The position numbers and the translations under genes are program-made. A model generated the notes under the pieces. That model did no database searches and had not been told where the DNA came from. It worked only from the letters and a program-made list of their open reading frames with translations. A stretch of 48,257 bases of DNA from Mesotoga sp. UBA6090 (GTDB lineage Bacteria > Thermotogota > Thermotogae > Petrotogales > Kosmotogaceae): the NCBI RefSeq assembly GCF_002435945.1, contig NZ_DIXC01000039.1, positions 1 through 48,257 on the forward strand. The letters run 5' to 3'. Positions 33,147 through 41,537 of the stretch are shown piece after piece. Position 1 is the first letter of the stretch; each line of letters opens with the position of its first letter.

Positions 33147-33671
33147 TCACTCTCCGTAGTATCTTGTGAACGACCTTCCTCCTACACCAGAATCCTTAGA
33201 GAAGCGTCTTAGGTCTTTCTTCAGCTTCACTCTCATCTTTTCAAAAGCTGGTCTCATGAATGGATAAGGCTTCGTGCCTCTAGTACCTATTGTCTTTTGA
33301 ATTTCTACCGCCACTGGCCATGCTTCTCTTTCTGATAAACCGTGTTTTCTGACAACAAAATCTATCAACGCTCTCAACGGAGGATAGTGAGGTCGCGTTC
33401 CCCTCTCAACATACGGAGCGTGTGGTGCTGTGTTAGTCAAGTACCAAGAGGTTGTCAAGTGGCCTCCTTTTGTCTTGACTATATCGAACGAGCTTTCATT
33501 TGCTAATTCGTGAGTAACAATGTTGTCGTTCTGCTTCAGCGTGTCGATGGCCTCATACTTTGCCTCATTTAGTCTGCCCACTATTATTGAGTCAACGTAA
33601 GTTTCAACCGCTGTAAGCGCCCTCGACTTCCAAGACGCGAGCATTCTGTGTCCAGAAAGGCTAACGCTCAT
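33147..33671 (-). CDS. neck / tail completion protein (HK97 gp10-like)
   Basis: A protein of 174 residues. The conserved block NTAPHAPYVERGTRPHYPP, near residue 85, is the hallmark of HK97 gp10-like proteins, together with PYPFMRPAFEKMRVKLKKDL at the C-terminal end. I chose ATG 33671, overlapping the stop of the head-closure gene (ATGA); the longer frame has no ribosome site. It joins head and tail. Confidence 0.75.
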   Translation of the reverse strand: MSVSLSGHRMLASWKSRALTAVETYVDSIIVGRLNEAKYEAIDTLKQNDNIVTHELANESSFDIVKTKGGHLTTSWYLTNTAPHAPYVERGTRPHYPPLRALIDFVVRKHGLSEREAWPVAVEIQKTIGTRGTKPYPFMRPAFEKMRVKLKKDLRRFSKDSGVGGRSFTRYYGE

Positions 33672-33985
33672 CTCAGCACCTTCGCATAACATTTGGAGAT
33701 TGATTCGCTTGGCTGCACTCTTACAATCGAGTACGTACTTCCTCTCCAAACAACACTGTCGTTCTCAAGAATCTCGTCGTCCGTGTACAAAACAATAGAG
33801 TCGTTCGGCACAAGTCCCTGTATGACTGAAAGTGTGTCTAGCGACGCGAGTCTGACTATGGCTTTTATGCGTCTCCTTGTCTGACCGACGACTCTAACTT
33901 CGCCCCTTATGGAGTCTTCTTCTACAACGTCTCTTAATACATCTACAAGTTCGCCTTCTCTTGCTACTCTCCATGCGAGGCTCAT
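33668..33985 (-). CDS. head-closure / head-tail adaptor protein
   Basis: A protein of 105 residues. The second half (TDDEILENDSVVWRGSTYSI, then VRVQPSE) matches the beta-barrel of SPP1 gp16-type stopper proteins, in which a strand describing NDxVxxxGxxY is common. Gene order (connector, this, gp10-like) supports the role of closing the head after packaging. Confidence 0.6.
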   Translation of the reverse strand: MSLAWRVAREGELVDVLRDVVEEDSIRGEVRVVGQTRRRIKAIVRLASLDTLSVIQGLVPNDSIVLYTDDEILENDSVVWRGSTYSIVRVQPSESISKCYAKVLR

Positions 33986-34464
33986 GTTCTCACAACCTTA
34001 TAAAGATCGATCACAGATGTATCAAAATCCTCATAGTACGTTCTCAGCTCCGCTTCGCCAGTCCCATGAACACCCATCGGCTTGTTCCACATATACTCGC
34101 AATACTGCATGACTCCGAGTTTCAAATCTTCTGGAATTGTGTTGTATCCACCTTTGTATGCAACTGTGAGAATGTCGTTAGTCTTTGTTTCCAGCTTTAT
34201 CATGCAGAGGTTTGTGGTGTACCATACCGTGTAAGTGTTATCCATAGAATCAACAACGGAGACGACTTCATCAATTGGAGATTCGTTGATGAACCCGACT
34301 CCGTTTACAAACTCTACCTGTTCCGTGTAAGTTCCATATGTGAATTGACGACCGCAGTAAGACTTTACAAACGCTATTGCTCCCCTAAGAAGCGCGTTTA
34401 GTCTTAGATCGTGCTTGTCGTCTTGAATCGCTAGGTGATTTTTCAGTTCCGTCAGCGTTACCAT
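33982..34464 (-). CDS. head-tail connector protein (gp6-like)
   Basis: A protein of 160 residues. TLTELKNHLAIQDDKHDLRL, then NALLRGAIAFVKSYCGRQF, is the N-terminal helical bundle of gp6-like connectors, followed by a beta-rich middle (INESPIDEVVSVVDSMDNTY) and LKLGVMQYCEYMWNKP. It forms the ring below the portal. The exact start is uncertain: ATG 34473 is too close to its AAGGGA ribosome site, ATG 34464 is better spaced. In either case it overlaps the end of the previous gene by 80-89 bases. Confidence 0.8.
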   Translation of the reverse strand: MVTLTELKNHLAIQDDKHDLRLNALLRGAIAFVKSYCGRQFTYGTYTEQVEFVNGVGFINESPIDEVVSVVDSMDNTYTVWYTTNLCMIKLETKTNDILTVAYKGGYNTIPEDLKLGVMQYCEYMWNKPMGVHGTGEAELRTYYEDFDTSVIDLYKVVRT

Positions 34465-34609
34465 CTTTGTCATTCCCTTCTGTCGGTTCGACTACCTCAA
34501 GATATTCCTCTCCAAATGCCTTGTATATGTCGTCGTCTATGTTTAGAATCTCTCCAACACTTATTGTCGAACCCACAAAGATGGGTCTCTTTACCTTTAC
34601 TGTCTTCAT
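34385..34609 (-). CDS. small head-region protein with basic disordered tail
   Basis: A protein of 74 residues. Residues 1-40 (VKVKRPIFVGSTISVGEILN, then IDDDIYKAFGEEYLEVVE) match a small beta-rich protein family that is common between capsid and connector genes, with possible decoration or completion role. Residues 43-74 are acidic and then basic (SRRQARSKTKRAS), and they are encoded in the DNA shared with the start of the connector gene. The ribosome site AAGGGGAG is strong. Exact function unknown. Confidence 0.6.
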   Translation of the reverse strand: MKTVKVKRPIFVGSTISVGEILNIDDDIYKAFGEEYLEVVEPTEGNDKDGNADGTEKSPSDSRRQARSKTKRAS

Positions 34610-34620
34610 AAGATCTCCCC

Positions 34621-35043
34621 TTAGAATGGGGCTGAGTCTTTTCCATACAAGATTCCAACAACACCTACCGTTAAAGTTGCAGATGGAGTTAGTGTGAAGG
34701 TTATAAACGGATAGTTAATATCCTTTGCAATCTCAAGTTCAAACCAGCCAACGTTATCGGTAATAGCAGTTCCTGTATATGCCAATGTCTTCGTTCCAGC
34801 GGCTGTCTCTGATTTGTAATACTTGACGATTACGGTCGTTGTTGTTGCTGAAGCCGTTAACTGGCCTACAACGTGCATACGCTCATAACCGCGAAGGTCG
34901 ACGGTCGTGGGAGTAGCAAGGGCTGTTATGCTTGTCAAAGGGTAAATCTCAAACGCCTTCGTATTATCGAGTATTGTGAACCCGAACAACGTAGCGAAAG
35001 TAACAACGAGAATCATTACAAGTGTCAGTTTGGTTCTCTTCAT
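34621..35043 (-). CDS. capsid-neighbour protein with N-terminal signal-like segment
   Basis: A protein of 140 residues. Residues 7-22 are strongly hydrophobic after a basic start (MKRTKLTLVMILVVTFATLF), which looks like a signal peptide or signal anchor. The rest is beta-rich and Thr-rich (ATTTTVIVKYYKSETAAGTK, LTPSATLTVGVVGILYG), like decoration or head-fibre proteins. Its place directly after the major capsid gene argues for a decoration role. A signal peptide on a capsid component would be odd, because capsids assemble in the cytoplasm. There is a strong ribosome site (AGGTGATGAA). Confidence 0.65.
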   Translation of the reverse strand: MKRTKLTLVMILVVTFATLFGFTILDNTKAFEIYPLTSITALATPTTVDLRGYERMHVVGQLTASATTTTVIVKYYKSETAAGTKTLAYTGTAITDNVGWFELEIAKDINYPFITFTLTPSATLTVGVVGILYGKDSAPF

Positions 35044-35057
35044 TTCATCACCTCATG

Positions 35058-35079
35058 AAAAGAGGGGCTTTCGCCCCTC
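35058..35079 (-). terminator. GAAA-tetraloop hairpin after the major capsid gene
   Basis: On the minus strand, 7-bp stem GAGGGGC / GCCCCTC with loop GAAA, followed by UUUUC. It starts 7 bases past the capsid stop. It has the same design as the hairpin after the tail tube gene (30717-30743). Confidence 0.7.
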
Positions 35080-35085
35080 GTATTA

Positions 35086-36183
35086 TTAAGCAGCAGCGGT
35101 CTTCAGGACGGCAAATGCTTCTGGGAAGGCGATGGTGATTGCTACCCTTTCAATTGCTCTTATTGCCATCATGTTCGTTTCAAAGAGAGCGACTCCACCA
35201 ACGGTTGCCTGATCTGCAATCTGAAGAGTAAGCTCCTTCTTCTTTCCAAAGTAAACGTAGCCGAGGTCTCCGTAGCACATGAACTTTGTGCTTATCGCAC
35301 TTGCGGAAGCAGCAGGGAGCAATGAACTCTTGGAGTATGGATATTCCCAGATCGTGTTACCAGTGAAGAGATATGGGCCAGTAGCTCCGTTTGTCAGCTT
35401 CTTCACGATGTTAAGCACCGTTCTGTGCATGAAGTATCTTGCGTTCTCTTCTGCGGCTTCGTGTACAGCAGCGTTCAAGTCAAGAAGATTATTTGCTGTA
35501 ATCTGAGTGAAAGATGTCTTAGTGTCTTCCATAGTAACTACTGGAACATCAGGGTGGTTCATTATGCCAGTAAAGACCGAGCCGTCTCCGTTGAATGTCT
35601 GATAATCTTCCCCTCTTGCGAACGCCCTTCCGAAGATTCTCCCGAGAATCGATGTTATGTCTATTTCCGAATCCTCAAGCAGATCGTTTGTTATCGGGAC
35701 GATTATTGCAGCGTCCTTGATGTTGAGCTGAGTCAATCCGAAAGTTGGCTGACCTGTGGTTATTGTGCCGCCTTCAGTAACCCACGACACGGCAGGTTCA
35801 GATGTGAGTTTAGGAATCTTTGCTGACCTTCCACCCATTTTCATCTGATTTGCAAACTGTCTTGTCAGTCCGTATTTGTAGGCGAGTTCATCAACTCTCC
35901 ACACGAAATCATCAGGAACAAGATACCCACCAGTCGCGTCGCCCTGACCAGTAAGCGCCTTAGCTACCACGTGATCTCTGTTAACTATTGCTTTGACGAG
36001 TTCTCGAAGTTCCTTCTCCGTTGACTTTGAAACTGGCGTTTCTGGAACAGGTGCGCCGAGAGCCTTCTCTTTGAGATAAGCGTCTATCTCGGCTCTAATA
36101 ACTTCTGGCGTAACCGTTGCAATGGTTTTCACCTGATTTACAATGTCTGTTTTCATGTTTTCGAGAGCTTCTGTTATCTCCAT
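35086..36183 (-). CDS. major capsid protein, HK97 fold
   Basis: A protein of 365 residues. The first 80-90 residues are a charged helical delta/scaffold region. The mature capsid begins near GDATGGYLVPDDFVWRVDEL, and AAIIVPITNDLLEDSEIDIT and the C-terminal domain (MAIRAIERVAITIAFPEAFA) match the HK97 family. The protease encoded upstream would remove the N-terminal part. Its start overlaps the protease stop (TAATG), and GGAGGT lies just upstream. Confidence 0.9.
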   Translation of the reverse strand: MEITEALENMKTDIVNQVKTIATVTPEVIRAEIDAYLKEKALGAPVPETPVSKSTEKELRELVKAIVNRDHVVAKALTGQGDATGGYLVPDDFVWRVDELAYKYGLTRQFANQMKMGGRSAKIPKLTSEPAVSWVTEGGTITTGQPTFGLTQLNIKDAAIIVPITNDLLEDSEIDITSILGRIFGRAFARGEDYQTFNGDGSVFTGIMNHPDVPVVTMEDTKTSFTQITANNLLDLNAAVHEAAEENARYFMHRTVLNIVKKLTNGATGPYLFTGNTIWEYPYSKSSLLPAASASAISTKFMCYGDLGYVYFGKKKELTLQIADQATVGGVALFETNMMAIRAIERVAITIAFPEAFAVLKTAAA

Positions 36184-37070
36184 TACCTTACCTCCTTAAT
36201 GCTTCGTTTAATCTCGTCCAATGCGGACTTTAGCTTTTGCGACAACTCGAAATTCTGTATATACTGAAGTGCCTTGTTTATTTCATCTGCTTTCTCTTCT
36301 GTCCACTTTCGGTATTCTTCGATTGCGTTCTTTAACGGCTCGAGAGCCTCTTGCATTTTCTCTACATCTATCCCTATCTTCATAGCGGCAAACTGCGGAT
36401 TGATTCCCTTTCCGTACAGACTCATAGCAAGAGCCGCAGGGTGAGCTGGAACGTTCACAAGAGAAAGTTCGAGAAGCTCTTGCTCAATGAAGTGTATCCC
36501 CCTGTAACGGCCATTCTCGTCTTCAATCCAATCGTATTTCAGAGGCAAGAACCCAACGGAAGACGCTCGCATGATCTTCAACTTGTAAAGGTTAAAGAGC
36601 TTGTCGGACAGATCGTTGACTCCTTCTGGAGGAAACTCTATAAGGAACGTGAGCTTATCATCTTCCTTCTTTACTTCCTTTGCTCTTGCAACAGCAGGTA
36701 TCCACGTGTCGTGTCCGAACAGGATAACTGGATTCTTCCTGTAGTTAGTGAGCTTCCAGCCTTTAACATCTATGATGTCTCCCATTCTGTCAATTTCGCC
36801 TGTTGAGCCTACCATTCTGAGCGTCCGCTCTTCGTCGTTGGCCTTGTCAACCTCTGTTTCCATGTCGCTGATTACACGATCGATAGTTACTTCCTTTCCG
36901 ATGAGGTCTTTCAAGTCTTTAGATTCGAGAGCCGTTTCATCTTCAACCGAAAACTTTATTGCTGTTCCGTATGAGAGAATCGAGAACGATTTGCCCTCTG
37001 AAACTACTTCAGCGTTTATATCTCCGAAGAGATGATCGATCTGCTGTTTTACAATCTCTTCGATCTTCAA
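36183..37070 (-). CDS. prohead maturation protease (HK97, peptidase S78)
   Basis: A protein of 295 residues. The S78 core reads RMVGSTGEIDRMGDIIDVKG, then NPVILFGHD (His120) and ELLELSLVNVPAHPAALA (Ser203), which supply the catalytic histidine and serine. The first 75 residues are an extension not seen in the shortest members. The last 80 residues are a long charged helix that may act as internal scaffold. It cleaves capsid and scaffold during maturation. Confidence 0.88.
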   Translation of the reverse strand: MKIEEIVKQQIDHLFGDINAEVVSEGKSFSILSYGTAIKFSVEDETALESKDLKDLIGKEVTIDRVISDMETEVDKANDEERTLRMVGSTGEIDRMGDIIDVKGWKLTNYRKNPVILFGHDTWIPAVARAKEVKKEDDKLTFLIEFPPEGVNDLSDKLFNLYKLKIMRASSVGFLPLKYDWIEDENGRYRGIHFIEQELLELSLVNVPAHPAALAMSLYGKGINPQFAAMKIGIDVEKMQEALEPLKNAIEEYRKWTEEKADEINKALQYIQNFELSQKLKSALDEIKRSIKEVR

Positions 37071-38296
37071 AGCATCACCTTCTTTCCATCTTCAGCTTCT
37101 TTTGCTTCCTTCGGTTTTTCTCCATCTTCAGCTTTCTTGAATGGCTCGTTGCCCCACGGTACTGGCTGCAATCCCATTTCGTCTCTTACTTCGTTTATTG
37201 TCAAAACACCACGGTCAAGATATTGAGTATTCTTCGTTGTCTCAAGCATCATGTTCTTTGGAATAACGCTGTCGTAGAAAAATACTTTGTCTTTGATTCC
37301 GTTGTCTCTGAGAAGCGCTTTCGTAAGCGTCTCCGCTATCATCACGAGCTTCGGAGTAAGCGTGTCCTTCGCGTATGTATAATCTAATTGCTCCGCACTC
37401 GCTCTGTTAACGTCCTCGACGATACCGAGCTTCGCCAGAGGGAGACCGTATATCGCCGCTATCTCCTGCCTGTTGTACTGTTTAAGCTCAAGAAGCTGCA
37501 TATCCTTCATAGGCATTGTTATAGGCTTGAACTCCAACTTGTTCTCAAACAGCATTACCTTATGCGCATTGGAGACACCGCGATATTTCTCGTCTATCTC
37601 AGCTTTCAACCTTTTGAACTGCGCATCTGACAACGTTCTCTCGGCTTGTATTACAGCGGACGGAACGGCTGAGTTCTTGAAGAAGTTCTTCTGCCATTTC
37701 TCAACGTAGTACGCTGTGTCAGTTGCGTCGGCAATAGCAGATATTGGAGAAAGACCTCTGAACACGTTGCTAGGATTCGGGTATTTGATTTGCAGAATAT
37801 CTGAGTACTTGTATTCGGTTTCAAATGATTGGCCAGCCTTGTAAGACCTGTATATCCATTTGCTAGGCCAACCTCCTTCGAGTTTCAATTCCAAGCTGAG
37901 TGGGTTAAGAGGGTAGAGTCCAACCGTTCTTCCGAACAAGTCATTTATCCTCAACAGCGTTGCTTCACCTGTCAGCTCAAGGAATTGTCCTATGAGGAAG
38001 AACAGCTCTGTTCTTGACATATAAGGATTGGGACTGTTTATGAAATCGAGAACTGGATCGCTCGTAATCTCGTCCCAAGAGCCATCTTCTTTTGTCTTGT
38101 ATAGCCTCAGATTCGCAGACAAAATGCTTGCGGATATGAATTTCACGCAAGCATATACCCAAGAGACTTTTTCATTAGCTCTCAACGGCCTTCTTGCAAA
38201 TTCCTCATCTGATGAAATTGATTCGTACAGAGGAAGCCAGCCTTGCATTGAGAAGCTCTTTCGCAATCCTGTAAACATCTTCTGTAATATGTTCAT
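37067..38296 (-). CDS. portal protein, HK97 type
   Basis: A protein of 409 residues. Family features in order: SWVYACVKFISASILSANLR, GEATLLRINDLFGRTVGLYP, then ILQIKYPNPSNVFRGLSPIS and YLDRGVLTINEVRDEMGLQP. It forms the dodecameric DNA channel of the head. The last 30 residues are a lysine/glutamate-rich tail (EKPKEAKEAEDGKKV). The ribosome site is AGGAGCTGAG. Confidence 0.9.
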   Translation of the reverse strand: MNILQKMFTGLRKSFSMQGWLPLYESISSDEEFARRPLRANEKVSWVYACVKFISASILSANLRLYKTKEDGSWDEITSDPVLDFINSPNPYMSRTELFFLIGQFLELTGEATLLRINDLFGRTVGLYPLNPLSLELKLEGGWPSKWIYRSYKAGQSFETEYKYSDILQIKYPNPSNVFRGLSPISAIADATDTAYYVEKWQKNFFKNSAVPSAVIQAERTLSDAQFKRLKAEIDEKYRGVSNAHKVMLFENKLEFKPITMPMKDMQLLELKQYNRQEIAAIYGLPLAKLGIVEDVNRASAEQLDYTYAKDTLTPKLVMIAETLTKALLRDNGIKDKVFFYDSVIPKNMMLETTKNTQYLDRGVLTINEVRDEMGLQPVPWGNEPFKKAEDGEKPKEAKEAEDGKKVML

Positions 38297-38305
38297 GCTC
38301 AGCTC

Positions 38306-39583
38306 CTACAAGAGACGCACCGAAGGCTCGCCTTCCGAGGAGTTTCCCCATGCTGCCAAAGCCAAAGCTATAACGCAGTCGTCATGCTTTCCTGCTGGCG
38401 CGTTCATCTTCAGCTTCCCTGTCGGAGTCAAGTCGTACTGATAGAGCTTTAACTCATATATCAATTCAGGAATGTTTGGGTAGGTAATATCGTGTTGTTC
38501 TATTCGCATCGCCAAGTTGTTTATGATGTTAGTCTTCGATGACGAAGTGAACTTCACGCCCTCTACCCATATCTCCCTAGACAGGTCTTCGAATATAGGG
38601 TCTCCTATACCAGTCGAGTCAATAATCACCTTCGCGGCCATGCTTCGGGCAGCCTCTATGATTCTTCTTTTCTGTAAAGCCCAATCAATCTGATTGAACC
38701 TGTCGAAATACACAACCTTTCCAGAACCATCTATCCCGACAAGCACGGTAAAGTCTTCGTACTTAGCAAGGTCAACGCCAAGAGTTACAAGCCCTTCCGT
38801 TGTCGTTGGAAGCGAATACGGTCTTATGTTTTCGTCAACGTATCTGAAAACACCGCCAGTATCATCTAGGAACTCTGCCAGTATCTCCTGACGGAATACT
38901 CTTTCTGGTAGCGTCCTTTTCAAAGCGTCGATTTCGGCAGGGTCTATGTAAGGATTCTGGTAAGTTGACATTTGCCACGATTCAAAGTCTTCCTGCTCTC
39001 TGTCCTGACCGTTTATCCACAAGTGATAAAACCAGTTCTTGCCCTTCGGAGTTCCTATCGCAAGTAACTTTCCTTTTCTATCCGAAAGAGCTGGCCGAAG
39101 TGCTTCGTACCATGCCTCTTCTGACATGAAGGCAGCTTCGTCTATCGTTACCCAACCTAAGCCTTCTCCTCGCAAGTTGTCTGGTCGCTCGGCAGAACGA
39201 AACTCTATCGTTGCGTTGTTGTGAAGAATGATCTTGAGGCTCGCGCTGTTAGCGTTCTTGATGAGATCAGGAAAGCTGTTCTTTATCATCTTGAATCCGA
39301 TAGCCGCTTGAGAATATACTGGCGCGACCCACCACGTCGTCTCTCTAGGATTCTCGTAAGCGTACTTCGTAGTCTCATTCGCGGCCATCAGAGACTTTCC
39401 GAACCTTCTTCCACAAGCTACTATCCTGAATCTCTTTTTTGACTTGTGTATCTTCCATTGAGCAGGGTGAGGCTCGTATAGCTTTATAAGCTCTTTCTCT
39501 AGCTTCTTGTTGACAGCTCCCTTTGGCCTTCCACCTTTATTCCTTTGGGGCTTTGCCCGCGAACTCTGCGACGTATTTGACAT
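38306..39583 (-). CDS. terminase large subunit
   Basis: A protein of 425 residues. The ATPase Walker A is CGRRFGKS (57-64) and Walker B is WVTIDEAAF (144-152). The nuclease domain shows GVDLAKYEDF (Asp271), IIDSTGIGD (Asp322) and AGKHDDCVIALALA. It packages DNA into the prohead with the small subunit and portal. Its start (ATG 39583, with GGAGAG just upstream) lies 47 bases inside the small-subunit gene. A basic N-terminal tail (RAKPQRNKGGRPKGAVNKKL) precedes the ATPase. Confidence 0.93.
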   Translation of the reverse strand: MSNTSQSSRAKPQRNKGGRPKGAVNKKLEKELIKLYEPHPAQWKIHKSKKRFRIVACGRRFGKSLMAANETTKYAYENPRETTWWVAPVYSQAAIGFKMIKNSFPDLIKNANSASLKIILHNNATIEFRSAERPDNLRGEGLGWVTIDEAAFMSEEAWYEALRPALSDRKGKLLAIGTPKGKNWFYHLWINGQDREQEDFESWQMSTYQNPYIDPAEIDALKRTLPERVFRQEILAEFLDDTGGVFRYVDENIRPYSLPTTTEGLVTLGVDLAKYEDFTVLVGIDGSGKVVYFDRFNQIDWALQKRRIIEAARSMAAKVIIDSTGIGDPIFEDLSREIWVEGVKFTSSSKTNIINNLAMRIEQHDITYPNIPELIYELKLYQYDLTPTGKLKMNAPAGKHDDCVIALALAAWGNSSEGEPSVRLL

Positions 39584-39935
39584 TCTTTCTCTCCTGTATA
39601 TCGAGTCGTTCTTTTCTGGCGTAATCGTTCGGGTAACGTCTTTCTAAGAACCACGCTGCCGCTTGCCACACACCGTCTTGTGCCGCCCTCTGAATGATAG
39701 CGATGTTCCTCGCTATTGCCTCTCCCTCGGCTTTTATTATGCTGTCGTACAAGCGCCTCTCTAATGTTCCTTCTGGCGAGTTTTCTCCTAGCTCAAGCCA
39801 TCGATAGTAGGTCGAAGGAGAGAGGCCCAACGCCCTTGCCGTATGCTCTCTCGTCATACCAGCCCTCGCCATGTTCTCGGCTTCAGTTACTGTCTGCTCT
39901 TTGAGCTTGTACGTTCTCTTTATCTTGCGTCCCAT
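39537..39935 (-). CDS. terminase small subunit
   Basis: A protein of 132 residues. The N-terminal helix-turn-helix reads ENMARAGMTREHTARALGLS, then PSTYYRWLELGE, and a helical oligomerisation region follows (AIARNIAIIQRAAQDGVWQA, AWFLERRYPNDYARKE). This domain plan is standard for small terminases that recognise the packaging site. It precedes and overlaps the large subunit. The ribosome site is AGAGGTG. Confidence 0.85.
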   Translation of the reverse strand: MGRKIKRTYKLKEQTVTEAENMARAGMTREHTARALGLSPSTYYRWLELGENSPEGTLERRLYDSIIKAEGEAIARNIAIIQRAAQDGVWQAAAWFLERRYPNDYARKERLDIQERKNVKYVAEFAGKAPKE

Positions 39936-39939
39936 AAAA

Positions 39940-41160
39940 TCACCTCTTAACTGCGGTTTTCCCTGTGAACTCCTCCCATCGCCTGATAATCACGTCGCAG
40001 TATGTTTCGCTTATCTCCATCATCATGCAGTCTCTCTTGAGCTGTTCGCACGCCATTAGCGTAGAGCCAGAACCTCCGAAAAGGTCAAGCACGCTGTCTC
40101 CCGAATTTGAACTGTTAGCTATACCTATCGCGCACAGCTCTATCGGCTTCATGGTAGGGTGAAGCTCCGATCTCATAGGTCTATCTACTTCCCAAACCTC
40201 TGTCTTGTTCCTTCCAGCAACAAAGCTGGATTTTTTCTTCCAGCCATAGAAACAAGGCTCGTACATTCTCTGATAGTTTCCTCTTGACATTACGAAGGCG
40301 TGCTTCTTCCACACGATAGTTGCAGACCAATGGAGGCCAGCATCTATGAAGGCAAGTCTTTGCCTCATACCATCAGGGCCGGGCGCACCCCACACGTACA
40401 AGTCTCCATCGCAGAACTCAATCATGATTTCAGCTAATGTCAAGTTGAATTTTCGCCACTCTTCTTGAGTCATCTCGTCGTTTATGATTGCTTTGTGTTT
40501 TCCTGACTGATGCGAAGTGTATTTCTTGTTGTTCGGGTTAACGTACCCAACATTGTAAGGAGGGTCAGTGAAAATCATGCTTGCCTTTCTTCCGTTCAGC
40601 AGCGTTCTCACATCTTCCTTGCTTGTTCCGTCTCCGCACATGAGCGTATGATTGCCGAGAATGTAAACGTCTCCCCTTACAGTCTTCGGCTCGTCTATCT
40701 GCTTCTCTGCCTCGTCAACATCGAAGCCGTCATCTGACGCGTCAGTGGTATAGTCAACAAAACTCTTTATCTCATCGAACGAGAACCCTGTAATCTCTAT
40801 ATCGAACGCTCCTGTATCTAATTCCACAAGAAGCTCTTTGAGCTTTGCAAAATCCCACTCACCGCCGATTTTGTTCAGCGCTACATTGAGTGCTTTCTCT
40901 CTGTCGTCGTCAAGGTCTTCCTCTACCATGTCGTACTTTATGTTCCATTTTTCGGGATCTTCCTTCGCAAGCTCTCGGAGGGCGGTGAGCCTCTGATTGC
41001 CACCGACGACAAACATATTTCTCTTGTTGTATATGATCGGGTCAACGTATCCGAACTCCGAAAGGCTTCTCTTGAGTTTTTCTTTTTCTTCGGGGCTTAT
41101 TTTGCGAGGGTTATACGGAGCGAGCTTAACGTCCGAAAGTTTCCGCTGTACGATTTTCAC
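39940..41160 (-). CDS. ParB-domain plus DNA methyltransferase fusion (N6-adenine or N4-cytosine)
   Basis: A protein of 406 residues. Residues 1-110 are a ParB/sulfiredoxin-type nuclease-like domain (PYNPRKISPEEKEKLKRSLS, then VVGGNQRLTAL). The methyltransferase follows with TDPPYNVGY (DPPY 199-202) and the AdoMet motif DLFGGSGSTLMA (GGSGST 362-367). The catalytic motif before the AdoMet motif defines the beta class. Such fusions are common beside phage terminase genes. It may protect phage DNA from host nucleases or mark the packaging site. It starts at GTG 41160, with GGAGGACTAAAC upstream, and overlaps the HNH gene by 35 bases. Confidence 0.88.
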   Translation of the reverse strand: MKIVQRKLSDVKLAPYNPRKISPEEKEKLKRSLSEFGYVDPIIYNKRNMFVVGGNQRLTALRELAKEDPEKWNIKYDMVEEDLDDDREKALNVALNKIGGEWDFAKLKELLVELDTGAFDIEITGFSFDEIKSFVDYTTDASDDGFDVDEAEKQIDEPKTVRGDVYILGNHTLMCGDGTSKEDVRTLLNGRKASMIFTDPPYNVGYVNPNNKKYTSHQSGKHKAIINDEMTQEEWRKFNLTLAEIMIEFCDGDLYVWGAPGPDGMRQRLAFIDAGLHWSATIVWKKHAFVMSRGNYQRMYEPCFYGWKKKSSFVAGRNKTEVWEVDRPMRSELHPTMKPIELCAIGIANSSNSGDSVLDLFGGSGSTLMACEQLKRDCMMMEISETYCDVIIRRWEEFTGKTAVKR

Positions 41161-41464
41161 GTTTAGTCCTCCTGAGATTCATAACGGCCATTGATTCTTT
41201 CCATTCCTTTATCTCCGTCTGAGATTCATCGTCTGGCGGTGCGTTGTGTACCTTCCAATGACACTCGGGGCAGAGATAAACGAGATTAGCTTCGTGGTTT
41301 GGGTCATCATCAGGAATTTTCAGCCATGCTGGCACTCGTACCCTTCCATAGAGATGATGAACGTGGCCACTATCCGTCCTTCTTCCGCATCTTCTGCACC
41401 TGCTGCTGTCGCGCTTTATGATTTCCTCTCTGTTCTTTATGGGTTTCAATCCAGACTTTTTCAT
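41126..41464 (-). CDS. HNH endonuclease
   Basis: A protein of 112 residues. CRRCGRR, then HVHHLYGR and NLVYLCPECHWKVH, give both cysteine pairs and the HHH/HNH catalytic core. HNH enzymes of this size beside terminase genes assist DNA packaging in HK97-type phages. It begins directly after the terminator at 41474, with its own ribosome site (GGAGAT). Confidence 0.85.
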   Translation of the reverse strand: MKKSGLKPIKNREEIIKRDSSRCRRCGRRTDSGHVHHLYGRVRVPAWLKIPDDDPNHEANLVYLCPECHWKVHNAPPDDESQTEIKEWKESMAVMNLRRTKRENRTAETFGR

Positions 41465-41473
41465 TCGATCTCC

Positions 41474-41510
41474 AAAAAAGTGGAGCGTCAGCCTAAGCTA
41501 CCGACGCTCC
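41474..41510 (-). terminator. intrinsic terminator upstream of the HNH gene
   Basis: On the minus strand, stem GGAGCGTC / GACGCTCC around a 13-base loop with an inner AGC/GCT pair, then ACUUUUUU. It follows the 41538-42098 gene and would reduce transcription into the packaging genes unless antitermination occurs. Confidence 0.75.
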
Positions 41511-41537
41511 ATAACTCACAACCATCTTTCGGGGGGT

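Noticed and set aside
36351..37387. Several plus-strand open frames of 95-151 codons over the protease and portal genes.
   Set aside because: They are antisense to recognised HK97-type genes and encode low-complexity basic peptides.
39940..41464. HNH plus methyltransferase as a restriction-modification system.
   Set aside because: HNH enzymes of this size beside terminase usually help packaging, and no specificity domain or stand-alone restriction gene is visible. Kept only as a packaging-block observation.
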